Shown in pieces: positions 1-9,804 of a stretch of 64,000 nt of DNA. Location of the stretch: positions 53,981-117,980 of the forward strand of contig JAFLEH010000025.1 in NCBI GenBank assembly GCA_017301995.1, written 5' to 3'. The notes below the pieces were generated by a model. It searched no databases. It worked only from the letters and a program-made list of their open reading frames with translations, and was not told where the DNA came from. The position numbers were made by a program, and so were the translations under genes. Origin of the DNA: Verrucomicrobiota bacterium. GTDB lineage: Bacteria > Verrucomicrobiota > Verrucomicrobiia > Verrucomicrobiales > Akkermansiaceae. Positions within the stretch are counted from its first letter, which is position 1; every line of letters starts with the position of its first letter.

Positions 1-1373
1 GTTAGGTCGTTGGCGGCGGCCCCGTTGGCGACATCGAAACGCGCGGTTTGGGTGGCGCCGTTTTTGATGAGGCGGATGGAGGAGCTGATGGTGCTGCCGC
101 TGTCGCCCGCGAAGGTGTGGGTGGCGAGGGTGTTGTTTCCGGTGCGGAATTCGCCGCCGCTCACCGTGCCATTGGTGAGGTTGAGGTTGTTGACATAGTT
201 GATGTCACCGGCGGTGGCGGTGAAGCTCAGCGTGCCGCCGTTGATGTTGTAAACATTCGCGCTGCGGGTGTTCCAGCCGCGGTTGACCTCGAGCGTGGCA
301 CCCGTGCCGACGGTATAGCTCTGGGTTCCGGTGAAGTATCCCGCATCGAAGCCGACGGACGCTCCATCGAGCACGAGCTTGCCGCCGGTGACCTTCACCG
401 AGGTGATCTGCCCGCCGTTGCCGGCGCCGCGGTTGAGCGTTAGGGTGCCGCCGCCGATTTTCTCCAGATTGAGCTGGCCGTCGTTGTTGGAGAAAGTTCC
501 GCCAAACGAACTGCTGGAGCTGTCATTGCCGATCTTGAGCGTGGCGGAGGTGCCGGAAGTGCCAAAGGCGGACATGAACACTTCTCCGGCCGTTCCCGAA
601 AACGAGTCGAACGCCTGGGTGACGCCGCCGTCGAGGCGCAGCCTGGAATTGGCGCCACCGAAGGTCAGGTCCGTGGAGGACGGCAGCACGCCGCTCGCGC
701 TGAGGCGAAAATAGGTGGACGACGCGTTGGAGATGGTGACAGGTCCTGAGAAGGTGTTGGTGTTGTTGTTAAGCGTCACCAGACCTTGGATCGTCAGCGG
801 TCCACTGCCGGTGAGTTGGCCGGAAAAGGTGGTGTAGTCGTCCACCGTCTGGCGGCCGAGAATGGTGCCGCCACCAGCTCCGATCGTGATTGCGTTTGCC
901 ACGATCTGCCCTGCCGCGTTGCGTTCGAGCGTGCCGCCGTTGAGGGTGACGGAAGCCGTGCCCAGGGCGGTGTTGTTGCCCAGGGTGATACGGCCGCCGG
1001 TGATCGCAACGGTGCCGGAGGCGGTGGATGCGTTTGTTAGGGTGAGCGTGCCCGTGCCGGATTTGGTGAAGCCGGAACTGCCCGCCAGGGTGGCCCAGGT
1101 GGTATTCTGGCCATTGGTGTTGATGGTGTATCCGCCCGCAGAGAAGGTGACGGTGCCCGCGGTGATCCCGGTCTCCGCCAGGGTGACGGTTTCCCCGATG
1201 CCGGAGAAACCGGCGGCGCTGCCATTGGTCCACATGGAGCCGGAATCCCAGTTTCCGTCGGTGGTATTCCAATTGTCAGTGGCTCCGGTATCGTTCCATG
1301 TCAATGCCATGGCAGGCATGACGGAGGCGGCGGAGAGCGCCAGATAGGCGAGTAGGTTGATCGTAGGTTTCAT
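1..1373 (-). CDS. Autotransporter-associated beta-strand repeat protein, C-terminus beyond window
   Basis: Open reading frame on the minus strand starting at ATG 1371-1373 and still open at base 1, so the C-terminal part is outside the window. It begins with a signal peptide (MKPTINLLAYLALSAA, mature chain from about residue 24) and then shows Gly/Thr/Ser/Asn-rich repeats such as SGTGTLTLTNAS and NNNTNTFSGPVTIS, the pattern of autotransporter-associated beta-strand (PATR) repeats that fold as a right-handed beta helix. Probable cell-surface or secreted structural protein. It is the third and last visible member of a minus-strand series of similar genes (next start 38 bp upstream), probably one transcript with the sigma/FecR pair. 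Substrate or partner cannot be inferred. Confidence 0.85.
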   Translation of the reverse strand, partial: MKPTINLLAYLALSAASVMPAMALTWNDTGATDNWNTTDGNWDSGSMWTNGSAAGFSGIGETVTLAETGITAGTVTFSAGGYTINTNGQNTTWATLAGSSGFTKSGTGTLTLTNASTASGTVAITGGRITLGNNTALGTASVTLNGGTLERNAAGQIVANAITIGAGGGTILGRQTVDDYTTFSGQLTGSGPLTIQGLVTLNNNTNTFSGPVTISNASSTYFRLSASGVLPSSTDLTFGGANSRLRLDGGVTQAFDSFSGTAGEVFMSAFGTSGTSATLKIGNDSSSSSFGGTFSNNDGQLNLEKIGGGTLTLNRGAGNGGQITSVKVTGGKLVLDGASVGFDAGYFTGTQSYTVGTGATLEVNRGWNTRSANVYNINGGTLSFTATAGDINYVNNLNLTNGTVSGGEFRTGNNTLATHTFAGDSGSTISSSIRLIKNGATQTARFDVANGAAANDL

Positions 1374-1411
1374 CGGGGACGGTTTGGGGACGGATGATTG
1401 GAGATTTCGAA

Positions 1412-4400
1412 TCAGGGAGCTTGGGTCACCACCAACCGCGCGAAGGTCTTGGCCTTGCCGGTGGGCAGCGTGTAGGAGATGGTGGTGGAGTTGTTCGTGT
1501 AATCGAGGCCGGCGGGGGCTTCGGTCCACGGATCGGTCGCTCCGAGGTCGTCGGATTCCTCGATTTTATAGGAAATCTTCGCGTCGGCGGCGGCTTCGGT
1601 GCGTTTGGTGAAGCTGAGGGTGCCGGAAGTGAAGGATCCCGGCGCCCCATCGGACACCGCCGGATTGCGGCCGGCGATGGCATACTCGACGAGGTTGTTC
1701 ACGCCGTCGTTATCCGGATCGTCGGTGGGGTCCTGGTCGGCCGGGGCGAGTCCGAATTCGGTTTTCGAAATCCACGAGGCGAAGCCGGCCAGTTGCACCG
1801 TGAGGGTTCCATTGGATTCGTCGAAGGTGAATTCGAGCGTCCCGCTGGTGGTCTTCCATTTGTCGGATCCCGCGTCGGTCCACGGTGCGCCCGCCGGGGT
1901 CACGACCTGGAAGGTGGATCCGTAGGCGCCGGTTAGGGTGTCGGCATTCTCCAGTTGCCAGGTGCCGGTGGTGGCGGTGACGGCGGAGACGTCGATCGCG
2001 AAGTTTCCATCCAGAATGACCGTGCCGGCTCCGGTTAGGGTATTGGTTGCCGTGTTGGTGATCCGGAAGGTGAGGGCCGCATCGTCCTTCAGGTCGAGCG
2101 TCCCCGCGTTGACCGTGGTGTTGCCGGTGTAGGTGCTGAACCCGCGCAGGATCTGGGTGCCGGTGCCGGTTTTGGTCACGTTCAGGACGGCGTTTCCATT
2201 GGCGATGACACCGCTGAAGTCACCGCTCTGGTCGCCTCCGCCGATGGTGATCGAGGGTCCGAAGAGATTGCCGGGGTTGGCGTCTTTGAACGAGCGGAGT
2301 TCACCGCCGCCGTTGATGCCACCGACGGTTTCCACACCCGAATTGGATGCCGTCTGGACGACGGCCCCGGCGTCGATGGTGATGTTGGTGGCGTCCGGAA
2401 TGACACCGGCGGCGGTGGCGACGCTGGCCTGGAGCACCGTGCCGCTGCCGGTGACGACAATGTTGCCGGTGAAGTCGTTGAGGGTGGACAGGAGCGTTGT
2501 GCGCGATCCGCCCGCGATGGTTAGAGTGCCGGCATTCCCCGTGACGCGTCCGTCGATGGCGAGGCGGTCTTCCAAGACGCCGCCCGAAAAGGTGGCGGCC
2601 CGGTTGAGGGTGATGGTTCCCGTGATCGTTGCCGCGTTCAATCCGCTGCCGGTGTTGTCCGAGCCGATGACTACCGCGCCCGTGCCGGCGGCGGAAACGG
2701 TGACGGCGTTGGGGATATCCGCGCGGTTGGAGAGGATCAGGGCGGTATCCTGCGCGGTGGCTCCCAAGGTGACGGTGTTGCCTCCCAGCGCGCCGTTGGT
2801 ATTGGCGGCCACGGTTCCCTGCTGGACCTCCACGCCGCCGGTCCATGTGCCGGTGCCGCCCAACGCGAGCTTGCCCGCGCCGGATTTCACCAGTGCGGCG
2901 GTGCTTGAACTACCGATGCCGGTGGCAAAGGCCACGTCATTGCCATTGGTGTCGAAGGTGGCGGTTTTCCCGTTCATCATGGCGACGACTGCCGAGACAT
3001 CCTGGGTGTTGCCGGTTTCCCAACGGAGGGTTCCGCCATCCATGGTTAGGGCTCCGGTCGGCGGGATCGCTCCATTGGCGAACGAGAGCACCCCACCGGT
3101 GAGGATGGTGCCGCCGGAGTGGAAATTGCTGCTGGTGAGGGTGAGAGTGCCGCTGCCCTGTTTCAGCAGGGTGATGGATCCGCCGATTCCCGCCTTGGGA
3201 TCGGTGCTGGAGCCCACGGTGTAGTTTAGGGCCGAGTTATTGAACAACAGGCCTCCGGGATTCACATCCGCGGGAATGTCAACCGTGGTGGTGCCGGTGG
3301 CGGTGTCGTCGAAGGTGCAGAAATCACCCTCCTGATAGATGCCGGACACGCCCGTCCAGTTGGTGGCGCTGGTATCCCAATTGCCGCTGGCGGTTCCGGT
3401 CCACGCCAGATTGGAGCCAGTCTGCACATGGGTGATTTTTAGCGCGCTGGCATCGCTGGTGTCCCAGGTGTATTCGGCGGGAGGAACCGGAAGATTGTCG
3501 ATGTCCGTCTGGGTCAGTGGCGCTGTCAGACCGCTGACCACGGTGTAGCTGCGGTTGCCGGCCGATGGAAAGCCCAACGCGAGGGGATTGAAGGAGAATC
3601 CGGCGGAAATGGTTAGGGTGCCGTTGATGGCAATGCCGTCGGAGGCGGTGGAGTTCGCGCTGCGTTCCCAGTCGAGCGTGCCGCCAAGGGTCAGGTTGGT
3701 GACGCCGGTGATGGTGCCGAGGGTGCCGTTGCCGCCGGGGCGGACGGTCCCTTGGGAAACGATCGCTCCGGTGACATCGTTGCCGGGATTGGTGTCGCCG
3801 GCGGTTAGGGTTTTCCCGGTTGCCAGGGTGAATCCGGTGTCGGTGGCGTCGAAGGTGGCACCCGGGGCGACGGTGATCGAGGCGGTGCCGTTGATAGACC
3901 CCCCGGTGCCGAGCTTGAGCGTGCCGCCGTTGATGGTGGTGGCACCGGTGTAAGTGTTGGTTCCGGTTAGGGTTTGGGTGCCGCTGCCGGCCTTGGTGAG
4001 TTTGAGCGCGTCGCCGCCGGTGCCGGAGATCACCCCGGAGAAGGTAGAGCCGCCGTTGGCGATGCCGACGATGATGGTTCCGGAGCCGGCCACCGACGTC
4101 ACGGTTCCGGAGCCGGCGAGCGCGTTAATGCCCAGGGTTTTGCCGTAGGCGGTGCGCAGCGTGGCACCGGTATCCACCGTGACGGTGCCGGCATTGGTGA
4201 ACTCCATGTTGCTGTTGATCTGCACGACGGTTCCCGATGTGGTTAGGGTCACATTGCCGGTGAAGTCGTAAAGAGCGGTGCCCTCGCCGTCGTTCTCGGC
4301 AATCACGTCGCTGAGCGTGGTGCGGCTGCCGCCGGTGATTGTGAGGTTTCCGGTGCCGCGGATGCCGCCGCGATACATCGTGCGGTCGGTGAGCATCGAG

Positions 4401-5848
4401 GAAAGGGTGAGATCCCGGTTGAGGGTGATCTCACCGTTGAAAAAGGTGCGGCCGGCCCCGGTGCGGTTGGTGCCGAGGGTGACCGTTCCGCTGCCCTGGT
4501 TGGCAATGGTGATGGGGTGGGGGACGACGAGGTCGCCGGTGGCCGCGACCTGGGCGAAAAGCGAAGTGTTGTTTGCGCCGGTGTTCGCGTCATTCATCAC
4601 CAGCGTCCCGGTGGTGCCAAGACTGTTTCCGGTGCTGGCCACGAGGGTGCCTTGGGAGACGGTGGTGCCTCCGGTGTAGGTGTTGCCGCCCGTTAGAGTC
4701 AGCGTGCCGGTTCCGGATTTGACCAGAGCGCCGCCGGTTCCGGACAAGGTTCCGGAATAGGTCGTGCTCGAGTTGTTGCCGCCCGCCGTCAGGGTGTTGC
4801 TCTGGATGTTGGCCGATCCCGCGCCGGCCAGCGAGCCGATGGTTTCGCCGGCGTTGAGCAGCAGGGTGGAGCCGGCGCTGAGGCTCACCGCGCTGGCGTC
4901 GGGGATGGCGTCGCCGCCCGATAGGGTGAGCGTGCCGACGTTCACCGTGGTCGCCCCGGTGTAGGCGTTGGTTCCCGAGAGCGCCACGGTTCCGTTGGAT
5001 GGCAGGCCGATGCTGACGGTGAGGCCATTGACACCATATCCGCCCGACCCGATGGGAGGAAGCCCCGTCACCGCGTATGGATCGTCGAAATTCTGTCCCA
5101 GATAGTATCCGGTTTTGTACTTCGCGTAGATCTGATAGGCGACCACGTCGGCCCCGGACTGGGTCAGTTGCACCTTGGCCACTTTGGTGTGGGTTCCGTC
5201 ATAGAACTGGAGTTGGACGGTTGCGGTGGTGCCATTGTTGGTGAAATAATAGCCCGCGGCGGGAGTGGCGGCGGGAATCCATCCCCCCTGCATCACTCCG
5301 TTTGCTGCGGTAATGTTGGCCAGAGTGGTGTTGGTGAATACCGTGGTGGGAGCGGAACTTGATGCGGACACGTATCCGCTGTTGAAGTTCGCAGTTGGCG
5401 CGGCCGCTCCAAATGCCAGGTCGCCAGTGCCGCCGACGGATCCGGATACCGTTAGGGTCCTGCCTCCGGCCGCTTTCCAGATTTGGTTGGCACCCAATGT
5501 GACCGGCGTGGAAAGCGCGAGGTCAACGGTGGAAAGCGCAAGGTCAATGCCGCCGTTCCCGAGGGTGAGCGCGCCCGCTCCGGAAAGATCAATGTTGGAT
5601 GTTGCGCCGGTTACCGCGACTCCCTGCCATGAGGCGGGCGAGCCGAGGGTGAGGCCCGCTCCCAGCGAGGTTGCGGTCCAAGTGGCGGTGTCTGTGGCAG
5701 TGGGCGCGGTGCCGCCCCAGCTCGCGCCGGCGGTGAGGTCGGTGCCCGCGGGCGCCTTGGTCACCGTGGCGGCCCCGGCGGTCAGGGTGAGGGTGATGCC
5801 GAGCGCGGCGCAAGCGGCGATGTTGCGGAAGGTGGATTTGGATTTCAT
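1412..5848 (-). CDS. Giant autotransporter-associated beta-strand repeat protein
   Basis: About 1478 residues, start taken at ATG 5846-5848 because it gives a clean signal peptide (MKSKSTFRNIAACAALG..., cleavage near TAGAA); the frame is open further upstream but that extension has no signal. The body is made of many beta-helix repeats with recurring GTGTLTLTG-, NTYTGGTTV- and AGTLTLSGG-like cores (PATR repeats). The last ~120 residues form a different module with DPDNDGVNNLVEYA, the calcium-binding-like repeat often found at the C-terminus of secreted Verrucomicrobial proteins, followed by a beta-rich tail. No beta-barrel translocator is visible, so it is not a classical type V autotransporter. 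It sits 53 bp downstream of the PEP-CTERM paralogue and shares its N-terminal ~130-residue organisation with it, suggesting duplication. Confidence 0.87.
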   Translation of the reverse strand: MKSKSTFRNIAACAALGITLTLTAGAATVTKAPAGTDLTAGASWGGTAPTATDTATWTATSLGAGLTLGSPASWQGVAVTGATSNIDLSGAGALTLGNGGIDLALSTVDLALSTPVTLGANQIWKAAGGRTLTVSGSVGGTGDLAFGAAAPTANFNSGYVSASSSAPTTVFTNTTLANITAANGVMQGGWIPAATPAAGYYFTNNGTTATVQLQFYDGTHTKVAKVQLTQSGADVVAYQIYAKYKTGYYLGQNFDDPYAVTGLPPIGSGGYGVNGLTVSIGLPSNGTVALSGTNAYTGATTVNVGTLTLSGGDAIPDASAVSLSAGSTLLLNAGETIGSLAGAGSANIQSNTLTAGGNNSSTTYSGTLSGTGGALVKSGTGTLTLTGGNTYTGGTTVSQGTLVASTGNSLGTTGTLVMNDANTGANNTSLFAQVAATGDLVVPHPITIANQGSGTVTLGTNRTGAGRTFFNGEITLNRDLTLSSMLTDRTMYRGGIRGTGNLTITGGSRTTLSDVIAENDGEGTALYDFTGNVTLTTSGTVVQINSNMEFTNAGTVTVDTGATLRTAYGKTLGINALAGSGTVTSVAGSGTIIVGIANGGSTFSGVISGTGGDALKLTKAGSGTQTLTGTNTYTGATTINGGTLKLGTGGSINGTASITVAPGATFDATDTGFTLATGKTLTAGDTNPGNDVTGAIVSQGTVRPGGNGTLGTITGVTNLTLGGTLDWERSANSTASDGIAINGTLTISAGFSFNPLALGFPSAGNRSYTVVSGLTAPLTQTDIDNLPVPPAEYTWDTSDASALKITHVQTGSNLAWTGTASGNWDTSATNWTGVSGIYQEGDFCTFDDTATGTTTVDIPADVNPGGLLFNNSALNYTVGSSTDPKAGIGGSITLLKQGSGTLTLTSSNFHSGGTILTGGVLSFANGAIPPTGALTMDGGTLRWETGNTQDVSAVVAMMNGKTATFDTNGNDVAFATGIGSSSTAALVKSGAGKLALGGTGTWTGGVEVQQGTVAANTNGALGGNTVTLGATAQDTALILSNRADIPNAVTVSAAGTGAVVIGSDNTGSGLNAATITGTITLNRAATFSGGVLEDRLAIDGRVTGNAGTLTIAGGSRTTLLSTLNDFTGNIVVTGSGTVLQASVATAAGVIPDATNITIDAGAVVQTASNSGVETVGGINGGGELRSFKDANPGNLFGPSITIGGGDQSGDFSGVIANGNAVLNVTKTGTGTQILRGFSTYTGNTTVNAGTLDLKDDAALTFRITNTATNTLTGAGTVILDGNFAIDVSAVTATTGTWQLENADTLTGAYGSTFQVVTPAGAPWTDAGSDKWKTTSGTLEFTFDESNGTLTVQLAGFASWISKTEFGLAPADQDPTDDPDNDGVNNLVEYAIAGRNPAVSDGAPGSFTSGTLSFTKRTEAAADAKISYKIEESDDLGATDPWTEAPAGLDYTNNSTTISYTLPTGKAKTFARLVVTQAP

Positions 5849-5901
5849 AGTGGTTTTTTGATTTGGTTTTTGATGGAATAAGTGAATCGGAAAGCGGACG
5901 G

Positions 5902-8268
5902 TCACCGGCGGCGGCGGAACAGCGCGAGCAACCCGAGCCCGCCGAGCAAGATGGCGGCGGGTTCCGGCACGGCGACCACCACCTGGAGGCTGCCCGGTTG
6001 GAAATAGGCCTTATTGCCATTGAGCAGTGGCAGGGCGTTCTCTTCGCCGACATTGTCGAGATTGCCGAGGCTGATGTTGGATCCGGCCAGCACCGTGTAG
6101 GTTGCCGGAGTGGCGTTCTGATAGTCCCAGCCCAACAGGTTGTCGATGCCGAACCCGGCTCCGAATGTCACGTTGCCGCCCACATCCAAAGGATCGGCGA
6201 TGTTGGCGATGGTCAGGAACGACCCGCCATCGAATGCCAGAGTGCCCGCGATCAGGCCGGTGCCTCCGATCGTCCCGGCCGCGGCGACGGATACCGCGGT
6301 GCCGCCCAGTTGGCCGTTGACCAGCAGGGTGCCGGCGCTGACCAGCGTGGTCCCGGTGTAGGTGGAGGTGCCCGAGAGCACCTGGGTTCCCGCGCCAACC
6401 TTGGTTAGGGAGAGGGTGCCGTTGCCGTTGGCGATCGCACCGCCGAAATCACCGCCGCCGTCACCGCCGCCGATCGCGAGGGTGGTGCCGAAAATGTTGC
6501 CGGGGTTGGTATCCTTGAAGGAGCGGATCTCACCGGAACCGCTGATGCCGCCCACGATCTCGGTTCCCGAACTGGATGCGGTCTGGAACACGGCCCCGGC
6601 ACCGATCGAGATGTTGGTGGAGTCGGGGATCACACCCGCGGGAGTCGCCACACTGGCCTGGAGAACCGTTCCGGTTCCGGTGATGACGATGTTTCCCGTG
6701 AAATTGTTGGCCGTGGACAGGAAAGTCACGCGGGAGCCGCCCTGGACCGTGAGCGTTCCGACGTTTCCGGAAATCTGTCCGTCGATGGCCAGCCGGTCGG
6801 CGGAAACCTCGCCGCTCAGGGTGGTCGGGCGGTTGAGGGTCATCGCGCCGCCGTAGGTCGCGGCGTTTTGTCCGCTGCCGCTGTTGTCCGCGCCGATCAC
6901 GACGGTGCCGGAGCCTGCGGCGCTGACGACGACGGGGTTGTTGATGTCCGCCCGGTTGCCGAGGTAGAGCTGGGCGTTGTCCGCGGTGGCACCGATGGTG
7001 ACGGTGCCGGTGCCGAGGGCCGCGTTCGAGTTGGCGGTGAGACGCCCGGCGTTGACGGTGGTTCCGCCGGTGTAGGTGTTCGCTCCGGAAAGCGCCTGGG
7101 TGCCGGTTCCTTCCTTCACCAGCGATCCCCCCGTGCCGGAAATCACGCCCGCGTGAGTGGCGGTGCCGTTGTTTCCGCCCACGGAAAGGGTGGAGCCGCC
7201 CAAGAGGACTCCGCCGCCGGTGGTGCCGCCGCCGGCGAGCGAGCCCACCGCGGTGTTGAAGCCGTTCAGATCGATCGCCACGCCCGCGCGGTCGGCCAGG
7301 GTCACGGCCGAATTGTGCCCGAACGCGCCACCCACGCCGGCCACCGAGGCGATGCCGGCTTTCAGCGTGCCGGTGTTGACCGTGGTGGCGCCGCTGTAGG
7401 TGTTGACGCCGGACAGCACGACCGTGCCGGCGGCATCGTAGCCGAATTGCAGCGTGGTGGTGTTTCCGCCGTAGCCTCCGGCTCCCTGGGATGTGGCAAC
7501 GGTGCCGTTGTAAGACCCGAAATTGGTCGGCAGGGCGTTGCCGCCGACATAGGCCGCGCCCAGAGCTTTGACGGTGATGTCGGCGCCCACCTGGTCGAGT
7601 TGGATCTTCAGTCCTTTGGTATATCCGCCATCCAAGGCTTCCAGCCAGTAGGTGGCGGTGGTCCCGTTGTTGCTGAGAAAATAGCCGGTGGCGTTGAGCG
7701 GATTCGCGCCGTTGATCCACGCGCCGCCCAGTTTGCCGCTGGTGGCCACCAAATCGGCCAGCGTGGCGTTGTTGAAAAGCGCCTGCGCCGAGGTGGTTAG
7801 AAAGGTGGTGGAGGTGAGGACGGTCGCCGCCTGCCCGAAGGTGATCCCCGAGGAGCCGGACACAACCCCCGATACCGTCAGGGTCTTGCCGGTAGCCGCC
7901 TTCCATGTCTGGTTCGCGCCGAGGACGATGTTGTTGGCCAGCGCGGTATTGACGGCGGAGCCCGACATATCAATGCCGCCGCTGCCGAGGGTGAGCGCGC
8001 CCGATCCGGAAATGGCGATGTCGGATGCCGCGGCGGTCACCTTGATTCCCTGCCAAGAGGCGTCCGACCCGAGCGTCAACGCCGTCCCCAACGAGCTGCC
8101 CGACCAGGTGGCGGTGTCCGCCGATCCGGGCGCGGCGCCTCCCCAACTCGCGCCATCGGCCAGATCGGTGCCGGTGCCGGATTTGGTGACGGTGGCCGCA
8201 TGGGTTCCGACGGTCAGGACAATGGGGGCGAACGCGGAGATCGCTCGGATGGATAACACGGGCTTCAT
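5902..8268 (-). CDS. Beta-strand repeat protein with PEP-CTERM anchor
   Basis: 788 residues with a signal peptide (MKPVLSIRAISAFAPIVL), PATR-type repeats throughout (for example SGVNTYSGATTVNTGTLKAG and its variants) and a C-terminal PEP-CTERM signal: VPEPAAILLGGLGLLALF followed by four arginines. PEP-CTERM tails are recognised by the exosortase system, which cleaves and anchors or releases exported proteins in organisms that make exopolysaccharide matrices; no exosortase lies in this window. N-terminal residues 20-120 (TDLADGASWGG, SWQGIKVT) closely parallel the next gene (TDLTAGASWGG, SWQGVAVT). It starts 39 bp after the FecR-like gene, consistent with cotranscription and control by the sigma factor two genes upstream. 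Confidence 0.9.
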   Translation of the reverse strand: MKPVLSIRAISAFAPIVLTVGTHAATVTKSGTGTDLADGASWGGAAPGSADTATWSGSSLGTALTLGSDASWQGIKVTAAASDIAISGSGALTLGSGGIDMSGSAVNTALANNIVLGANQTWKAATGKTLTVSGVVSGSSGITFGQAATVLTSTTFLTTSAQALFNNATLADLVATSGKLGGAWINGANPLNATGYFLSNNGTTATYWLEALDGGYTKGLKIQLDQVGADITVKALGAAYVGGNALPTNFGSYNGTVATSQGAGGYGGNTTTLQFGYDAAGTVVLSGVNTYSGATTVNTGTLKAGIASVAGVGGAFGHNSAVTLADRAGVAIDLNGFNTAVGSLAGGGTTGGGVLLGGSTLSVGGNNGTATHAGVISGTGGSLVKEGTGTQALSGANTYTGGTTVNAGRLTANSNAALGTGTVTIGATADNAQLYLGNRADINNPVVVSAAGSGTVVIGADNSGSGQNAATYGGAMTLNRPTTLSGEVSADRLAIDGQISGNVGTLTVQGGSRVTFLSTANNFTGNIVITGTGTVLQASVATPAGVIPDSTNISIGAGAVFQTASSSGTEIVGGISGSGEIRSFKDTNPGNIFGTTLAIGGGDGGGDFGGAIANGNGTLSLTKVGAGTQVLSGTSTYTGTTLVSAGTLLVNGQLGGTAVSVAAAGTIGGTGLIAGTLAFDGGSFLTIANIADPLDVGGNVTFGAGFGIDNLLGWDYQNATPATYTVLAGSNISLGNLDNVGEENALPLLNGNKAYFQPGSLQVVVAVPEPAAILLGGLGLLALFRRRR

Positions 8269-8307
8269 GGTTGATGCAGGCGTTGTGGGTTGGATGGGGT
8301 TTGGGGA

Positions 8308-9804
8308 TTATGGCGTGCCGGACTCCGATTCGGGAGCGACCCGGCTGGCGTTTTCGTAGTTCTGATTGATGAAGATGAGGGTGTCGCGGTCGCGGAGGAT
8401 GTGCTCCTCACAAGCGGTGGTGCCCGGCATGGTGATGCTCAGGATGCCGTCCTTCACCGTCCACCGGCACCCGGCGAAGCATCCGGGCAGGTCTTGGCCG
8501 TTCTTTGTCAGCATCGCGGTGCCGTCTGGAAGGAACTCGCGCACAAAATGGTCGCCCATGTAGCGGTAGGACCATTTTCCGACGAAATCGGCGGGCTCCG
8601 CGGTGGTGACGAGGCCTTCCTCAAACTGGAGGATACCCTGGCTTTGGATGGGCGATTGACCGATGTCGCCCATCCGGTCGCGCGGCAGGGTCTCGACACG
8701 CGCGTGCAGGGTCCATTTCCCGGACCGGAACATGCCCGCCGGCACATCCAACCGATAGATATTATCGCTCACGATAGGCGGTCCATATCCGGTAACGCCG
8801 CGGTGATGATCCGCGGACACTTTCTCCCCATCCAGCCGCAGTTCCACATCCGAGACGGCCACTCCATCCACGCCATTGATCCATCGGAACACCGCGCGAT
8901 AGGCGGAGGCCTTCCAGAGCAGGTGGGAAACATCGAACTCCATCTCGCGGGGCTCCTCCGATGTGATCTCCCACGCGAACTCCCGCGACGGGATCCGCCT
9001 TACATACTTCGCCCGGTCCAGCGGCACCGGCTGCAACGGCTCGCCTGCCTGCCCCGCCGTCTGGCGCACCGCGTGGTTTTCGTAGAGGGCCATCGGTTTT
9101 TTTCCGTCCCGGCGCAGTTCCACCTCGCCGTCGAAGACCCCCACTTCGGATGATTCGCCTTCCTTCACCTCCATCGCAAACTCGGTGCCCAAATCCACCA
9201 CCTGGCCGTCCGGGTAATCGATCCGGAACCCCTCCGCGCCCTTTGGCACCGCGGTCACCAGTTTTCCGCTGTCCAGCAATCCGGACGCCGGGCCGGTCAC
9301 GCCGTAGCGGGCGGGACCTTCCAAGGTGACCCGCACGCCGCTGGCGTAGGTGATTTCCAAGAGTCCCGACTCGATCTCCAAACGGTGGACACCACCCGCC
9401 GTGCCGATCAAATCCGGCGGCGCGCCATCGGTCCAGCGCACGCCCACCATGCCGGTGATCTTGGCTGGAGCGGATTTCACCGGCGGCGGCACCGTGCCGA
9501 CCGTTGGTGCGATCTTCGTCGGCGCGGCGAAATAGCCGATTGCGAAAATGGCCGCCGCCGCGGCCGCCTGCCACGCCACGCGCCCCCATCGGAAGGTACG
9601 ACCCGTTACGGGCGGGGCCTGTGTTTCTCCGGCCACGGCGAGCATTGCCGCCTCCTGCTGGGTCACTTCGATATAGTAGTCCAGCGCGGCGTCATCCTCC
9701 AGCAGCTCCTCCAGCCGCGCGAGGTCGGCGCGGCCGAGCGGGCCGTCATCGAGCAGGCGATCGATGAGCAGGCGCAGTTCCGCGGATGGCTGATAGGAGG
9801 TCAT
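8308..9804 (-). CDS. FecR-type anti-sigma/regulator protein
   Basis: 498 residues from ATG 9802-9804, which overlaps the stop of the sigma gene (ATGA), so the two are translationally coupled. Residues 1-70 are a short cytoplasmic N-terminus with a helical anti-sigma-like segment (AELRLLIDRLLDDG), followed by one membrane helix near residues 76-94 (WQAAAAAAIFAIGYFAAP) and a periplasmic FecR domain at about residues 120-235 (VTLEGPARYGVTGP, DGQVVDLGTEFAMEV). In this family the FecR protein transmits an envelope signal to its cognate ECF sigma factor. The remaining ~250 residues are an uncharacterised beta-rich extension. The genes downstream are the likely regulon. An upstream in-frame start would overlap the sigma gene by about 180 bp and is not favoured. 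Confidence 0.88.
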   Translation of the reverse strand: MTSYQPSAELRLLIDRLLDDGPLGRADLARLEELLEDDAALDYYIEVTQQEAAMLAVAGETQAPPVTGRTFRWGRVAWQAAAAAAIFAIGYFAAPTKIAPTVGTVPPPVKSAPAKITGMVGVRWTDGAPPDLIGTAGGVHRLEIESGLLEITYASGVRVTLEGPARYGVTGPASGLLDSGKLVTAVPKGAEGFRIDYPDGQVVDLGTEFAMEVKEGESSEVGVFDGEVELRRDGKKPMALYENHAVRQTAGQAGEPLQPVPLDRAKYVRRIPSREFAWEITSEEPREMEFDVSHLLWKASAYRAVFRWINGVDGVAVSDVELRLDGEKVSADHHRGVTGYGPPIVSDNIYRLDVPAGMFRSGKWTLHARVETLPRDRMGDIGQSPIQSQGILQFEEGLVTTAEPADFVGKWSYRYMGDHFVREFLPDGTAMLTKNGQDLPGCFAGCRWTVKDGILSITMPGTTACEEHILRDRDTLIFINQNYENASRVAPESESGTP